A DNA stretch of 64,000 nt from positions 3,690,850 to 3,754,849 of the forward strand of contig NZ_LR131273.1 in assembly GCF_900631615.1 (NCBI RefSeq), written 5' to 3'. Shown here piece by piece: positions 18,466 to 29,179 of this stretch (position 1 is its first letter; each line of letters opens with the position of its first letter). The position numbers and the translations under genes are program-made. This DNA is from Tsukamurella paurometabola (GTDB taxonomy: Bacteria > Actinomycetota > Actinomycetes > Mycobacteriales > Mycobacteriaceae). The notes beneath the pieces are model-generated. The model saw only the letters and a list, made by a program, of their open reading frames with translations, was not told where the DNA came from and searched no databases.

Positions 18466-20112
18466 TTACACCGTGCCGATGCCGGTGAAACCGGCGACGA
18501 CGTACGAGCCCGAGGTCTTGAGCGCCTGGGGCGAGAAGTGCTCGCGGAAGAAGCCGTGCCCCTGCTCCTGCGCGGGGCGGGCCTTGCTGCCGAGGAAGGT
18601 GCGGACCTGGTCGGGCAGGCGGTCGAAGAAGAAGCTGCGGCGCGGCAGCCACTCGACCCCGAACTTCGCCGCCTCCTCGGCCATGAGGTCCTCGGTCGCG
18701 ATGTTGGCGAAGCCGCTGCGCTGGTAGGGCAGCACGTGGTGCACGCGGTGGCTGGACAGGCCCGCGGACAGGAAGCAGTCGACGTAGCGGTTGCCCGAGA
18801 TCCACAGGTCGTAGGCCTGGTTGAGCTGGTTCACGGCCCAGTCCTCGGTGTCGGGCTCGGGGAGCTCCTCCACGTCGGTCTCGAAGTCGTGGCTCGCGAC
18901 CACCAGGAAGGTGCTCACCCAGAGCACGGCGACGAACTGCGCGACCCACGCCCAGACGTCGCCGAGCAGGAGGAACAGGAAGAACTCGCCGATCAGGAGG
19001 GCGCGCATGGCGAAGGCGCCGATGAAGTGGGGGAGGGCGCCGCGCAGCGAGCCGTACATGTCGGCGACGCCCACCTGGCGGGTGAGCTTGACGATCTCGA
19101 ACAGGCGCATCGTCATGCCCGTGGCGGTGTGCCCGAACTTGTGCAGCGTGTGGATCGGGATCCGGTACCAGCGCGGGATGTCCATCATCATGGTGAAGAC
19201 GTTCTTCTTGATGTCCACCTCGCTCTGGGTGTGCGGGTGGTGCAGCAGCGCGTGCCCGTCGGCAGTGACGAACGACAGTGCGACGTAGTTGATGTCGAAG
19301 GCGTTCACCAGCACCTTCGTCGCGCCCTTCTGCGCGCGGTGGATCGCGTAGTGCCCGAATCCCGCGAGCGAGCTGCGCAGGACCACCATGAGCACGACGA
19401 ACAGCCAGATCGGCATCCAGGACGGGACGCCGAGCCGCGTGGCGATCACCGCGACGTACGCCACGGCCAGGGCTGCGGCGACGATGTTGAACCAGCGGTC
19501 CATCCGCTGGACGCGCGCCCGCATCGCGGGCTCGCGCAGCCGGGCCTTCACCGCGTGCAGCAGGTCCTTCGGATCGTCGAACCGGTAGCGCGGGGTGTCG
19601 CGCCAACTGTCGAATCCATCCTTGAAGAGGAACGCCGGCGCATTGTTCTTCGGGTGCACGTCCTCGACACGGGCGTCGCGATCCAGCGCGAACCGTTCCA
19701 GCATCTTCTCGATCTTCTCGGGATTCGCGTGATAGGAACCGATGATCGACGTGATGTCGCGATTCTTGGACCGGCCGATGAAGAATTCTCCGCCGGGGTG
19801 TTTGTTGATCCATTCCGAGAGGTCGTAGGCGCGGCCCTTGTAAACCCACACATTGGACAACTGTGGTCCGCCTCCGGGGCCCGGCTCGCGGCCCAGATCG
19901 CGGGGTCCGGGGTCGCCGTCATCACTGTCGAAGTCGCGACCGCGGGGGCCTGCGGGGCGCCGCCCGGGGTCACGCGGATCGGGGCCGGAAGCGCCCTCCT
20001 GAGCAGCGTCGCCGCGCTGGCCCGGGCCGGGGCCGCGGTCGAGATCGCGGGGGCCGGGGTCGGCCGCGCCGCGCTCGGCGGGGGCCGGGGGCGGGGTGGG
20101 ATTGATCGACAC
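18466..20112 (-). CDS. Cytochrome b5-fused fatty acid desaturase
   Basis: 548 residues from GTG 20112 with AGGAGG nine bases upstream. The first ~80 residues are disordered (repeated GPRD/GPGP runs). A cytochrome b5 module follows, with the heme-ligand motif HPGG at about residue 103. The membrane desaturase domain carries three histidine boxes: HYAIH (254-258), HALLHH (287-292) and HRVHH (455-459), plus hydrophobic segments around 190-230 and 355-410. An N-terminal cytochrome b5 is the layout of front-end desaturases; HRVHH lacks the Gln (QXXHH) of classical delta-6 enzymes, so a hydroxylase or other regiochemistry is possible. First gene of the operon with the PKS and exporter, and divergent from a lipid-carrier lipoprotein. 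Confidence 0.85.
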   Translation of the reverse strand: MSINPTPPPAPAERGAADPGPRDLDRGPGPGQRGDAAQEGASGPDPRDPGRRPAGPRGRDFDSDDGDPGPRDLGREPGPGGGPQLSNVWVYKGRAYDLSEWINKHPGGEFFIGRSKNRDITSIIGSYHANPEKIEKMLERFALDRDARVEDVHPKNNAPAFLFKDGFDSWRDTPRYRFDDPKDLLHAVKARLREPAMRARVQRMDRWFNIVAAALAVAYVAVIATRLGVPSWMPIWLFVVLMVVLRSSLAGFGHYAIHRAQKGATKVLVNAFDINYVALSFVTADGHALLHHPHTQSEVDIKKNVFTMMMDIPRWYRIPIHTLHKFGHTATGMTMRLFEIVKLTRQVGVADMYGSLRGALPHFIGAFAMRALLIGEFFLFLLLGDVWAWVAQFVAVLWVSTFLVVASHDFETDVEELPEPDTEDWAVNQLNQAYDLWISGNRYVDCFLSAGLSSHRVHHVLPYQRSGFANIATEDLMAEEAAKFGVEWLPRRSFFFDRLPDQVRTFLGSKARPAQEQGHGFFREHFSPQALKTSGSYVVAGFTGIGTV

Positions 20113-20284
20113 TTCTCGTTCCTCCTGAGCACTGCCGGATTCGGCGGTCGAGTAGACCGTCTCCGGTCACGCTAATGGATCGCTGAAGGTGCGCTTGCCG
20201 CTACCTTCCAGTGTCCGGTTTGTCGGGAAACGAGACAGAAGAATGCTCCGATCGACTCCGGAATTCATGCATACTTCTTCCGTG

Positions 20285-20331
20285 AGGGCGGGACTTCCGC
20301 CCTTTCATTCGGCCCCGGGCGGTTCCGCCCG
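20285..20331 (+). other. Two GC hairpins in the leader of the lipoprotein gene
   Basis: AGGGCGG-GACTT-CCGCCCT (20285-20303) and CGGGCG-GTTC-CGCCCG (20316-20331) are adjacent stem-loops just upstream of the ribosome binding site (AGGGGGG, 20342-20348). The remainder of the 242-bp divergent gap presumably holds both promoters; I see no clear operator. Confidence 0.45.
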
Positions 20332-20354
20332 GACAGATTTCCAGGGGGGAACCC

Positions 20355-21176
20355 ATGAACCTCAAGGCATCGCGGGCGGCTGTCGCGCTGCTCGCCGCCG
20401 GCGCGCTGGTGCTCACCGGTTGCGCGGACAAGAAGTCCGACGACGGCGCCACCACCGCGGCGACCGCGGCCGCCGCGAGCGGCGCATCGGGCTCGCCGAC
20501 CGCCGCACCGTCGGTCGACGCCAGCGGCCTGCCCACCGTCCAGATCGTGCAGGACGCCGCGCTGGCGACCCGGGAGACCTACTCCGAGCACCTGACGCTG
20601 AACGTCGACAAGGCGATCCAGGGACTGCCCGTGACCAGCGTGAACGGTGACATCATCTCGTTCAAGGACACCAAGCGCGTCGCCGCGCAGGGCGACGCCA
20701 ACGTGCGCGTCCAGGACAACTACGTGCAGACGAAGTTCGTCGTGATCGACGGCGTGATGTACGCCAACCTCGGCGGCGCCAAGTACCAGCCGATGGGCAA
20801 GACCGGCGAGAAGGGCGTCTACGACCCGGCGATCATTCTGGACCTCGACAAGGGGCTCGCGAAGATCCTCGACTCGGTGCAGAACCCCAAGGTCGACGGG
20901 AAGGACACCGCCAACGGACTCAAGACCGTGAAGGTGACCGGTACCGTCGCCACCCAGGTCCTGGATCCGCTGCTGCCGCAGATCACCGACATCGCGACGC
21001 GCGGCAACGCGGGTACCACGCTGCCCATCACGCTGTGGATCGTCTTCGACCCGTCGGCCGACCCGCAGCCGAAGCCGAACGTGACCCGGATGGAGGTCAA
21101 GCTGAAGGAATCGCCCATCACGCTGAACCTCACCGAGTTCGGCAAGGACGTGAAGATCACCAAGCCCGCGACGTAG
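20355..21176 (+). CDS. LppX/LprAFG-family lipid-carrier lipoprotein
   Basis: 273 residues. A lipoprotein signal peptide ends in lipobox LTGC, so Cys23 is the predicted lipid-anchored residue; a Thr/Ala/Ser-rich linker follows to about residue 55. The mature domain (TYSEHLTLNVDKAIQGLPVTSVNGDI, GVMYANLGGAKYQPMG, VTRMEVKLKESPITLNL) matches LppX/LprG/LprF, which bind triacylated lipids in a hydrophobic pocket and move them across the periplasm of mycolate-containing bacteria. It is divergent from the desaturase/PKS/exporter operon, hinting that it carries that lipid product, although it may be unrelated. A clean terminator follows. Confidence 0.85.
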   Translation: MNLKASRAAVALLAAGALVLTGCADKKSDDGATTAATAAAASGASGSPTAAPSVDASGLPTVQIVQDAALATRETYSEHLTLNVDKAIQGLPVTSVNGDIISFKDTKRVAAQGDANVRVQDNYVQTKFVVIDGVMYANLGGAKYQPMGKTGEKGVYDPAIILDLDKGLAKILDSVQNPKVDGKDTANGLKTVKVTGTVATQVLDPLLPQITDIATRGNAGTTLPITLWIVFDPSADPQPKPNVTRMEVKLKESPITLNLTEFGKDVKITKPAT

Positions 21177-21198
21177 AACGGGAACAGCGCTCCAGGAG

Positions 21199-21228
21199 AG
21201 CCGGACCTTCGGGGGGAGGTCCGGCTTT
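21199..21228. terminator. Intrinsic terminator after the LppX-type gene
   Basis: AGCCGGACCT (21199-21208) pairs perfectly with AGGTCCGGCT (21217-21226) around an 8-nt loop, then TT. It lies between the convergent lipoprotein and btuF-like genes and could serve both. Confidence 0.75.
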
Positions 21229-21234
21229 CCGTCG

Positions 21235-22233
21235 TCAGCGGCCCTTCGAGCGGAGGTAGGAGCCGAGGGTTTCCACGCTGCCCGGGGTGCGCGGGCCCTC
21301 GACCCAGCCCGCGTACGGGATCACCACGAAGTTCCCCTCGCGAACGGCGGTGGTGTTCGCCATGAGGGGCTGCGAGCGCACCTGTGCGATCTTCGCGTCC
21401 GGGGTGTTCGCCGCGCCGACGCCGTAGTCGACGATCGCGATCACCTCCGGATCCCGCTGCGCCGCGGCCTCCCAGGACGCGGTGGTCCACGAGTCGTCGA
21501 GGTCGGCGAAGACGTTCTCCCCGCCCGCGTTCTCGATGATCGCCTGCGGGGTGCCGGTGCGGCCCGAGGTGAACGGGTCGGGAGAGGCGCTGTCGAACAG
21601 GAGGACCCGCGCCCTGCGCCCCGACGGCGCACCGGTCCGCACCGCCTCGATGCGGGCGCGATACGCGGCGACGAGCCGGTCGGCGCGCTCGCGGACCCCG
21701 AACAGGGTGCCGAGATTCGTCAGGTCGGTGAAGATGGCGTCGAGCGGCGGCATCACGCCGCGCCGGGTGCTCCCGGCCTGCCGGCACGCCTCGGTGAGCT
21801 GGTAGGGCACGGCGCCGATCTCCCGGATCCACTCGGGCGTGACGCCGGTGGTCTCCTTGAAGCCGTAGTTCCAGCCCGCGAAGACGAAGTCGGGCCGGGC
21901 GGCCTGGATCGTCTCCCGGGTGAAGGCGGTCCCCAGATTCGGGGCGCGGTCGAAGTCCGCCTTCCAGGGCGAGGTCGCGTAGTCGACGTGCTTGCCGTCG
22001 TAGGTGGTGTATCCCGCGATCCGGTCGGTGAGGCCCAGTGCGAACAGGATCTCCGCGGTGCCGGTGTCGTTGACCACGATGCGGTCCGGCGCCCTCGGGA
22101 CGGTGAGCGGCGCGCCGCAGTTGGTGACGGTGGCGGGTGCGCCCGCGGTGCGGGACGGCGATGCGTCCTCGACGGTCGCGCCGCACCCGGCGACCAGGAC
22201 GCCCGTCAGCAACACCAGGGGGAGTCGTCTCAT
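21235..22233 (-). CDS. Periplasmic binding lipoprotein of a cobalamin-type ABC importer
   Basis: 332 residues with lipobox VAGC (Cys17 lipidated). The TroA/BtuF-like fold is indicated by APDRIVVNDTGTAEILFALGL, PDFVFAGWNY, GTPQAIIENAGGENVFAD and a C-terminal FVVIPYAGW block. It binds the ligand outside the membrane and delivers it to the permease encoded upstream. Sequence alone would allow a siderophore or heme ligand; the cobalamin riboswitch heading the operon makes cobalamin or another corrinoid most likely. Its start is one base from the ATPase stop, so the three genes form one operon. Confidence 0.85.
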   Translation of the reverse strand: MRRLPLVLLTGVLVAGCGATVEDASPSRTAGAPATVTNCGAPLTVPRAPDRIVVNDTGTAEILFALGLTDRIAGYTTYDGKHVDYATSPWKADFDRAPNLGTAFTRETIQAARPDFVFAGWNYGFKETTGVTPEWIREIGAVPYQLTEACRQAGSTRRGVMPPLDAIFTDLTNLGTLFGVRERADRLVAAYRARIEAVRTGAPSGRRARVLLFDSASPDPFTSGRTGTPQAIIENAGGENVFADLDDSWTTASWEAAAQRDPEVIAIVDYGVGAANTPDAKIAQVRSQPLMANTTAVREGNFVVIPYAGWVEGPRTPGSVETLGSYLRSKGR

Positions 22234-22234
22234 C

Positions 22235-23010
<776 letters not shown>

Positions 23011-23011
<1 letters not shown>

Positions 23012-24051
23012 CACGCGCTCCCCACGGACCTGCGTCGCATGAGCACGACGAACAGGGGCACGCCCACCGCCGCGGTGATCGCGCCGAGCGGCAGTTCCTG
23101 CGGCGGGGCGACGGTGCGGGCGGCGATGTCCGCGAGGACCAGGAAGACCGCGCCGAGCGCGGGCGCGATCACCAGGACGCGGCGATGGTCCGCGCCCACC
23201 AGCAGCCGGGCGACGTGCGGCACGACCAGCCCGACGAAACCGATGGCGCCGCACACCGAGACGATGATCCCGGTCATGGCCGCGGTGAGTACGAACAGTG
23301 CCGAGCGGTAGCCGGACGCCGAGAGCCCGACCGAGATCGCCACCTCGTCGCCCAGCGCCAGCGCATTGAGGCGGCGCGCGCCGTACCGGAGGACCACGAG
23401 ACCGATCGCGACCGTGACCGCGAGCAGCACTGTGGTGCGCCAAGTGGCGGGGGACAGACTGCCGAACAGCCAGAACATGACGGTGCGGGCGGCGTCGCCG
23501 CGCGGGGCGAGGAAGACGAGGACGGTGGTCACCGCCGAGAACCCGTAGGCCAGCGCGGTGCCGGTGAGGACGAGGCGCAGCGGCGTGAGCCCGCCGCCCC
23601 GGTACGCGATCAGGTACACCATCGCCGTCGCTCCGAGCGCCCCCAGGAACGCCGCGGCCGGCAACGCGTACAACCCGAGCGTGCCGAAGACGCCGAACAG
23701 CGCGACCGTCGTCGCGCCGACCGAGGCGCCCGACGAGATGCCGAGCACGTACGGATCCGCGAGGGCGTTGCGCACCATCGCCTGCACGGCGACGCCGATC
23801 GCGCTGAGACCGGCGCCCACGATCGCCGCGCTGAGTACCCGGGGGATCCGCGAGTCCGCGACGATCCGGTAGTGCGTCGCGTGGTCGGCGTCGATGACGC
23901 CGCCGGTGAGGAACGCCCAGACGTACCCGGTCGACTCCCGCCAGGGGATGCGGACGGTGCCGAGCAGCACGCCCAGCCACATCGCGGCGATCAGCGCGAT
24001 GAGCAGGCAGGCCACCAGCACTGCCACACGGCGCGACGAGACCACTCGCAC
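23011..24051 (-). CDS. ABC importer permease, FecCD/BtuC family
   Basis: 346 residues from GTG 24051 with a GGGGAG stretch just upstream. About ten hydrophobic helices; family motifs RIPRVLSAAIVGAGLSAIGVAVQAMVRN, NPLADP-like NALADPYVLGISSGASVGA and GFVGLVVPHVARLLVG are present. It forms the transmembrane channel (as a homodimer) for the cobalamin-type importer. First gene of the operon, 40-50 nt after the riboswitch and its hairpin, so both RNA control and protein order fit BtuC-BtuD-BtuF. Confidence 0.9.
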
Positions 24052-24078
24052 TCCGCGACTCCCCTCGGGTCGGTGAGC

Positions 24079-24098
24079 ACCGCCCGGCTCCGGGCGGT
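24079..24098 (-). other. Hairpin between riboswitch and start codon (expression platform)
   Basis: ACCGCCCG-GCTC-CGGGCGGT is a perfect 8-bp stem-loop lying 28 nt before the GTG of the permease gene. There is no U-run after it on the minus strand, so control of translation or Rho-dependent termination is more likely than intrinsic termination. Confidence 0.45.
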
Positions 24099-24099
24099 C

Positions 24100-24214
24100 G
24101 CGAGGGCAGGTATCGGGCTCTCGCGCTGCGTGCGATCACCGTTGCGGGGCAGCCCCGGATTCGCACCGGGTTCCCTCTTGCGCCACGGGCAGGCGCCCGT
24201 GGACCGTCGCTGGG
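24100..24214 (-). ncRNA. Cobalamin riboswitch
   Basis: Read on the minus strand the conserved core is unmistakable: GGGAACCCGGTGCGAATCC (24173-24155), then GGGGCTGCCCCGCAACGGTGA, later GAGAGCCCGATACCTGCC (24123-24106). A GC-rich stem (CCACGGGC...GCCCGTGG, 24183-24201) occupies the peripheral-helix position near the 5' side. It precedes the FecCD-type permease gene and therefore identifies the importer as corrinoid-related; ligand binding is expected to turn the operon off. Confidence 0.95.
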
Positions 24215-24220
24215 AGGAGT

Positions 24221-25129
24221 CTAGGCGGGGGATGCGGACATATCGTCGGCGGGCCGCGCGCCGGGCCAGGACCGGACGACGGCGAGCAGCCGCTCACGGA
24301 TCGGTGCCGCCCGCTCCGCGAGCGCGGCCTGCTGCCGCACGTACTCGCGCCGGCCCTCGGGCGTCTCGATGGCCACGGGCCGGAATCCGTAGTCGGAAAG
24401 GTCGTACGGGCTCGCCCGCATGTCCAGTTCCCGTGCGTCCCGGGCCAGGTCGAACGCGTCCGCCACCAGGTCCGACGGTGCGCCCGGCGTGAGCTTGAAG
24501 GCCCACTTGTAGAGGTCCATCCCGGCGTGCAGACACCCCGGCTGTTCCGAGCCGACCTGGGACTCCCGGGTGAGCACGGTCGCGTTGCGCGGCGCCGCGT
24601 CGGGGGTGAAGAAGCGGTACGCGTCGTAGTGCGTGCAGCGCAGCGCGCCGGCGCGGACCACGTCGTCGGTGCCGTCCGCGCCGAGGCGCAGCGGCACCGG
24701 ATGCCGGGCCCGGTCCGCCTCGCGGTAGACCATCGCCCACTCGTGCAGGCCGAAGCAGCCGAACACCGGGGCCCGGGAGGCGGTGGCCTCCAGCAGCCGG
24801 GCCACGTACGCGGCCGTCCCGGCGCGCTTGACGAGAACGGCGGGATCCCGGGTCACGCGTGTCCCGGCGACCTCGTAGCCCCGGACTCCGCCGTACTCCC
24901 GAGCGGCGCGCGGACCGTCGAGCTCGGTGCCGAGCCCCGGGTGCCAGCGCAGCAGATGCGCGGGCCGGTGGCCGTAGTAGGTGAACAGGAAATCCCACAC
25001 CGGGTGCTTCTCCCCGCGCGCCGAGCGGTCCCGGTGCGCGGCGACGAACGGCTCCAGCCGGGCGCGGTGGGCGGCCGCGAGGGGCTCCCACTGCCCGTCG
25101 CTCAGGGTGCGGATGCCGGGGCTGCTCAC
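24221..25129 (-). CDS. Putative 3-methyladenine DNA glycosylase (actinobacterial family)
   Basis: 302 residues from GTG 25129, overlapping the CNNM stop by GTGA. The conserved start of the family is seen (LEPFVAAHRDRSARGEKHPVWDFLFTYYGHRPAHLLRWHPG), as are FGCFGLHEWAMVY, LRCTHYDAYRFF and GCLHAGMDLYKWAFKL. Databases label this family 3-methyladenine DNA glycosylase, but it does not show the HhH or AAG signatures of characterised glycosylases, so the enzymatic name is weak. The many His/Asp/Cys residues in conserved blocks hint at a metal site (inference). It is co-transcribed with the two CNNM genes. Confidence 0.65.
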   Translation of the reverse strand: MSSPGIRTLSDGQWEPLAAAHRARLEPFVAAHRDRSARGEKHPVWDFLFTYYGHRPAHLLRWHPGLGTELDGPRAAREYGGVRGYEVAGTRVTRDPAVLVKRAGTAAYVARLLEATASRAPVFGCFGLHEWAMVYREADRARHPVPLRLGADGTDDVVRAGALRCTHYDAYRFFTPDAAPRNATVLTRESQVGSEQPGCLHAGMDLYKWAFKLTPGAPSDLVADAFDLARDARELDMRASPYDLSDYGFRPVAIETPEGRREYVRQQAALAERAAPIRERLLAVVRSWPGARPADDMSASPA

Positions 25130-26199
25130 ACCCGGTGCGTCCCGTCGCGGACCGTGCCGACGAACTCCTCCACCACGTCCTCGAGCGCCACGATGCCGAT
25201 GGTCCGGCCGTGGTCGTCGGCGACGGCGGCGAGGTGCCCGCCGAGCCGGCGCAGATCGCCCGCCGCCTGGTCGAGGGACAGGCTCCCGTCGACCACGGGG
25301 AGCGGCCGGACCCGGCTCGCGCCGATCACGGATTCGGGGCCCACCGCGGCGTCCATGATGTCCGGAAGCACGTCCTTGACGTGCAGGTATCCGGTGAACG
25401 CGCCGGAGCTGCTGCGCACGGGGTAGCGGGAGTACCCGGTCTCGGCGACGGCCGACTCGATGTCGCCGAGCGTCGGGCCCCACACGCCGTTGGTGCCCTG
25501 CACCGCCTGCAGCCCGCGGATCTTCGCGAGGGGGATCGCCACGTCGGCGACCGTCCGGCGCGAGGTCTGCAGGGCGCGGGTCAGCCGCACGCGCTCCTCG
25601 GCGTCGATCAGGCCCTCGTCGTGCGACTCGGCGATGAGCACACTCAGCTCACCGGCCGAGACGGTGCCGTCGAGCTCGTCGCGCGGCTCGACGCCGCCGG
25701 CACGGAGCACCAGCATCGCCAGCCAGTTGTAGACCGCGATGAGGGGGCGCATCAGCCGGACGAAGGCGACGTGCGGAGGCACCAGCAGCATGGCGGCCGC
25801 CTCCGGCCCGGCCAGCGCGATGTTCTTGGGCACCATCTCGCCGAGCAGGATGTGTAGCACCACCACCAGGCCCAGGGACACCGTGAACGAGATGGGATGC
25901 AGCAGCGCGTCGGGCACGTTCGCCCAGCCCAGCGGTTTCTCCAGCAGGTGCGCGATCGCCGGCTCGCCGACCTTGCCGAGCAGGATCGAGCAGATCGTGA
26001 TGCCCAACTGGCAGCCCGCCAGCATGAGCGACAGGTTCTCCGACGCCTTGATCACCGCCTTCGCGGTGGAGCGTCCCTGCTCGACGAGGGCCTCGAGCCG
26101 GTCCCGGCGCGCGGCGATGAGCGCGAACTCGGCGGCGACGAAGAAGGCGTTCGCGGCCAGCAGCAGCACGGTGAGGGCGACGCCCAGGAGGTCACTCAT
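25126..26199 (-). CDS. CNNM/HlyC-CorC-type membrane protein with CBS domains (first of pair)
   Basis: 357 residues. An N-terminal DUF21/CNNM membrane domain (LGVALTVLLLAANAFFVAAEFALIAARRDRLEALVEQG, then helices to about 190) is followed by a CBS pair (about 205-345; TVADVAIPLAKIRGL, GYSRYPVRSSSGAFTGYLHVKDVL, IGIVALEDVVEEFVG). Such proteins are linked to magnesium or cobalt transport and resistance. No C-terminal transporter-associated (CorC_HlyC) domain is present, unlike its partner. Corresponds to Rv1841c by position. Overlaps the upstream paralogue by 8 bases (26192-26199). Confidence 0.85.
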   Translation of the reverse strand: MSDLLGVALTVLLLAANAFFVAAEFALIAARRDRLEALVEQGRSTAKAVIKASENLSLMLAGCQLGITICSILLGKVGEPAIAHLLEKPLGWANVPDALLHPISFTVSLGLVVVLHILLGEMVPKNIALAGPEAAAMLLVPPHVAFVRLMRPLIAVYNWLAMLVLRAGGVEPRDELDGTVSAGELSVLIAESHDEGLIDAEERVRLTRALQTSRRTVADVAIPLAKIRGLQAVQGTNGVWGPTLGDIESAVAETGYSRYPVRSSSGAFTGYLHVKDVLPDIMDAAVGPESVIGASRVRPLPVVDGSLSLDQAAGDLRRLGGHLAAVADDHGRTIGIVALEDVVEEFVGTVRDGTHRV

Positions 26200-27535
26200 G
26201 AGTCAGCTCCACCAGGTCGACACGCCGGCCGTCCATCCGCGCGACCCGTGCCGACCACTGCGGCGGCGCGACGTCGTCGTCCTCGACGGACGGGTGGTGC
26301 GGCAGCGCGACGCGGTCGCCGACCGCCGGCACCCGGCCGAGCAGGAACATGACGAGCCCGCCGAGGGTGTCGTAGTCGCCCTCCGGGGCGCGGTAGCCGG
26401 TGTCCCGTTCGAGCTCGTCCACGCGGAGCAGTCCCGAGCACAGGTAGCCGTCGTCCGTGCGCTGCACGTCGACGGGTTCGTTCGCGTCGTGCTCATCGCG
26501 CACGTCGCCCACGATCTCCTCGATCAGGTCCTCGACGGTGACGATCCCGGCGGACCCGCCGTACTCGTCGACGACGAGGGCCATCTGCAGGCCGTTGGCG
26601 CGTAGCTGCTCCATCAACGCGTCCCCGTCGAGCGTGGCGGGCACGACGGGGGCCGCGGTGGCGATGTCCGACACCGCCACCGTCGCGCGACGGTCCGCCG
26701 GCACCGTCAGCGCCTGCTTCACGTGCACCAGCCCGATCGTGTCGTCCAGGTCGCCGCGGACCACGGGGAAGCGGGAGTGACCGGACTCGATCGACAGCGC
26801 CACCAGGTCGGCGACGGTGTCGTCCGCGTCCAGCGAGTGGATCCGCTGCCGCGGCGTCATGAGCTCCTCCGCGGTGAGTTCGCCGAACTCGAGGCTGCGG
26901 CCCACCAGCTCGGCGGTCATCTCGTCGATCGCGCCCTGCGCCGCCGAGTTGCGCACGAGCGCACTGAGTTCCTGCGCGGAGCGCGCCGAACTCAGCTCCT
27001 CGGCGGGCTCGATGCCCAGCCTGCGCACCAACGCGTTCGCGGAGCGGTTGAGGAAGGAGATCGCGAACCGGAAGGTCGACGAGAACAGCGATTGCGCGCC
27101 CGCGGTCAGCCGCGCGGTCTGCAGGGGCCGGGCGATCGCGAGGTTCTTCGGCGCGAGCTCACCGAGCACCATCGACAGCGATGTCGCGATGACCAGGGCC
27201 AGGATCAGCGTGAGCGCCGCCGACCACACCTCCGGCATACCCGTCCACTCCAGCGCGGGGCGTAGGAACTTCGACAGCACCGGCTCGGCCAGGTAGCCCG
27301 TGACCAGGGTGGTGATCGTGATGCCCAGCTGCGCGCCCGACAGTTGGAAGGAGAGCGTGCGGTGCGCGTGCTGGACCTGCTTGGAGCGGCGGTCCCCGCG
27401 GTCGCGCACGTCGGCGTCGATCGTCGACTTCTCGAGCGCGGTGAGCGAGAACTCCGCCGCCACGAACAGCGCGGTACCCACGGTCAGCGCGAGGAAGCCG
27501 ACGATGGCGCCGACCGTGATCAGCGCGCTAGCCAT
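26192..27535 (-). CDS. CNNM/HlyC-CorC-type membrane protein, full-length partner
   Basis: 447 residues from ATG 27535. Domain order: CNNM/DUF21 membrane domain (about 1-195, including LFVAAEFSLTALEKSTI), CBS pair (about 215-345; ELMTPRQRIHSLDADDTVADLVALSIESGHSRFPV, GIVTVEDLIEEIVGDVRDE) and a C-terminal CorC_HlyC domain (YLCSGLLRVDEL, GGLVMFLLGRVP). Corresponds to Rv1842c. The pair of paralogues in tandem is conserved in mycobacteria and suggests they act as a heteromeric unit. Role in Mg2+ homeostasis is by family. Confidence 0.88.
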   Translation of the reverse strand: MASALITVGAIVGFLALTVGTALFVAAEFSLTALEKSTIDADVRDRGDRRSKQVQHAHRTLSFQLSGAQLGITITTLVTGYLAEPVLSKFLRPALEWTGMPEVWSAALTLILALVIATSLSMVLGELAPKNLAIARPLQTARLTAGAQSLFSSTFRFAISFLNRSANALVRRLGIEPAEELSSARSAQELSALVRNSAAQGAIDEMTAELVGRSLEFGELTAEELMTPRQRIHSLDADDTVADLVALSIESGHSRFPVVRGDLDDTIGLVHVKQALTVPADRRATVAVSDIATAAPVVPATLDGDALMEQLRANGLQMALVVDEYGGSAGIVTVEDLIEEIVGDVRDEHDANEPVDVQRTDDGYLCSGLLRVDELERDTGYRAPEGDYDTLGGLVMFLLGRVPAVGDRVALPHHPSVEDDDVAPPQWSARVARMDGRRVDLVELTHE

Positions 27536-27674
27536 CGACGGACACCATCCGTTCCGGCGTCGGTGGTGCCTGTCGTCGGCGGCGCTTGCCCGGTCTTCGG
27601 ACCTTCATGTTCCTTCTCAGTGAGTCGGGGATCTCAGTGATCGCAGTGTAGCGGGGCGCGGGCACCCCGGCCGG

Positions 27675-29150
<1,476 letters not shown>

Positions 29151-29179
29151 TCACGGTCGCACCCGGTGGGCGCACCCGG

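Noticed and set aside
17237-19849. Single 870-residue fusion of PKS with an upstream frame
   Set aside because: The upstream part is the shadow frame of the desaturase; the PKS has its own ATG at 18454.
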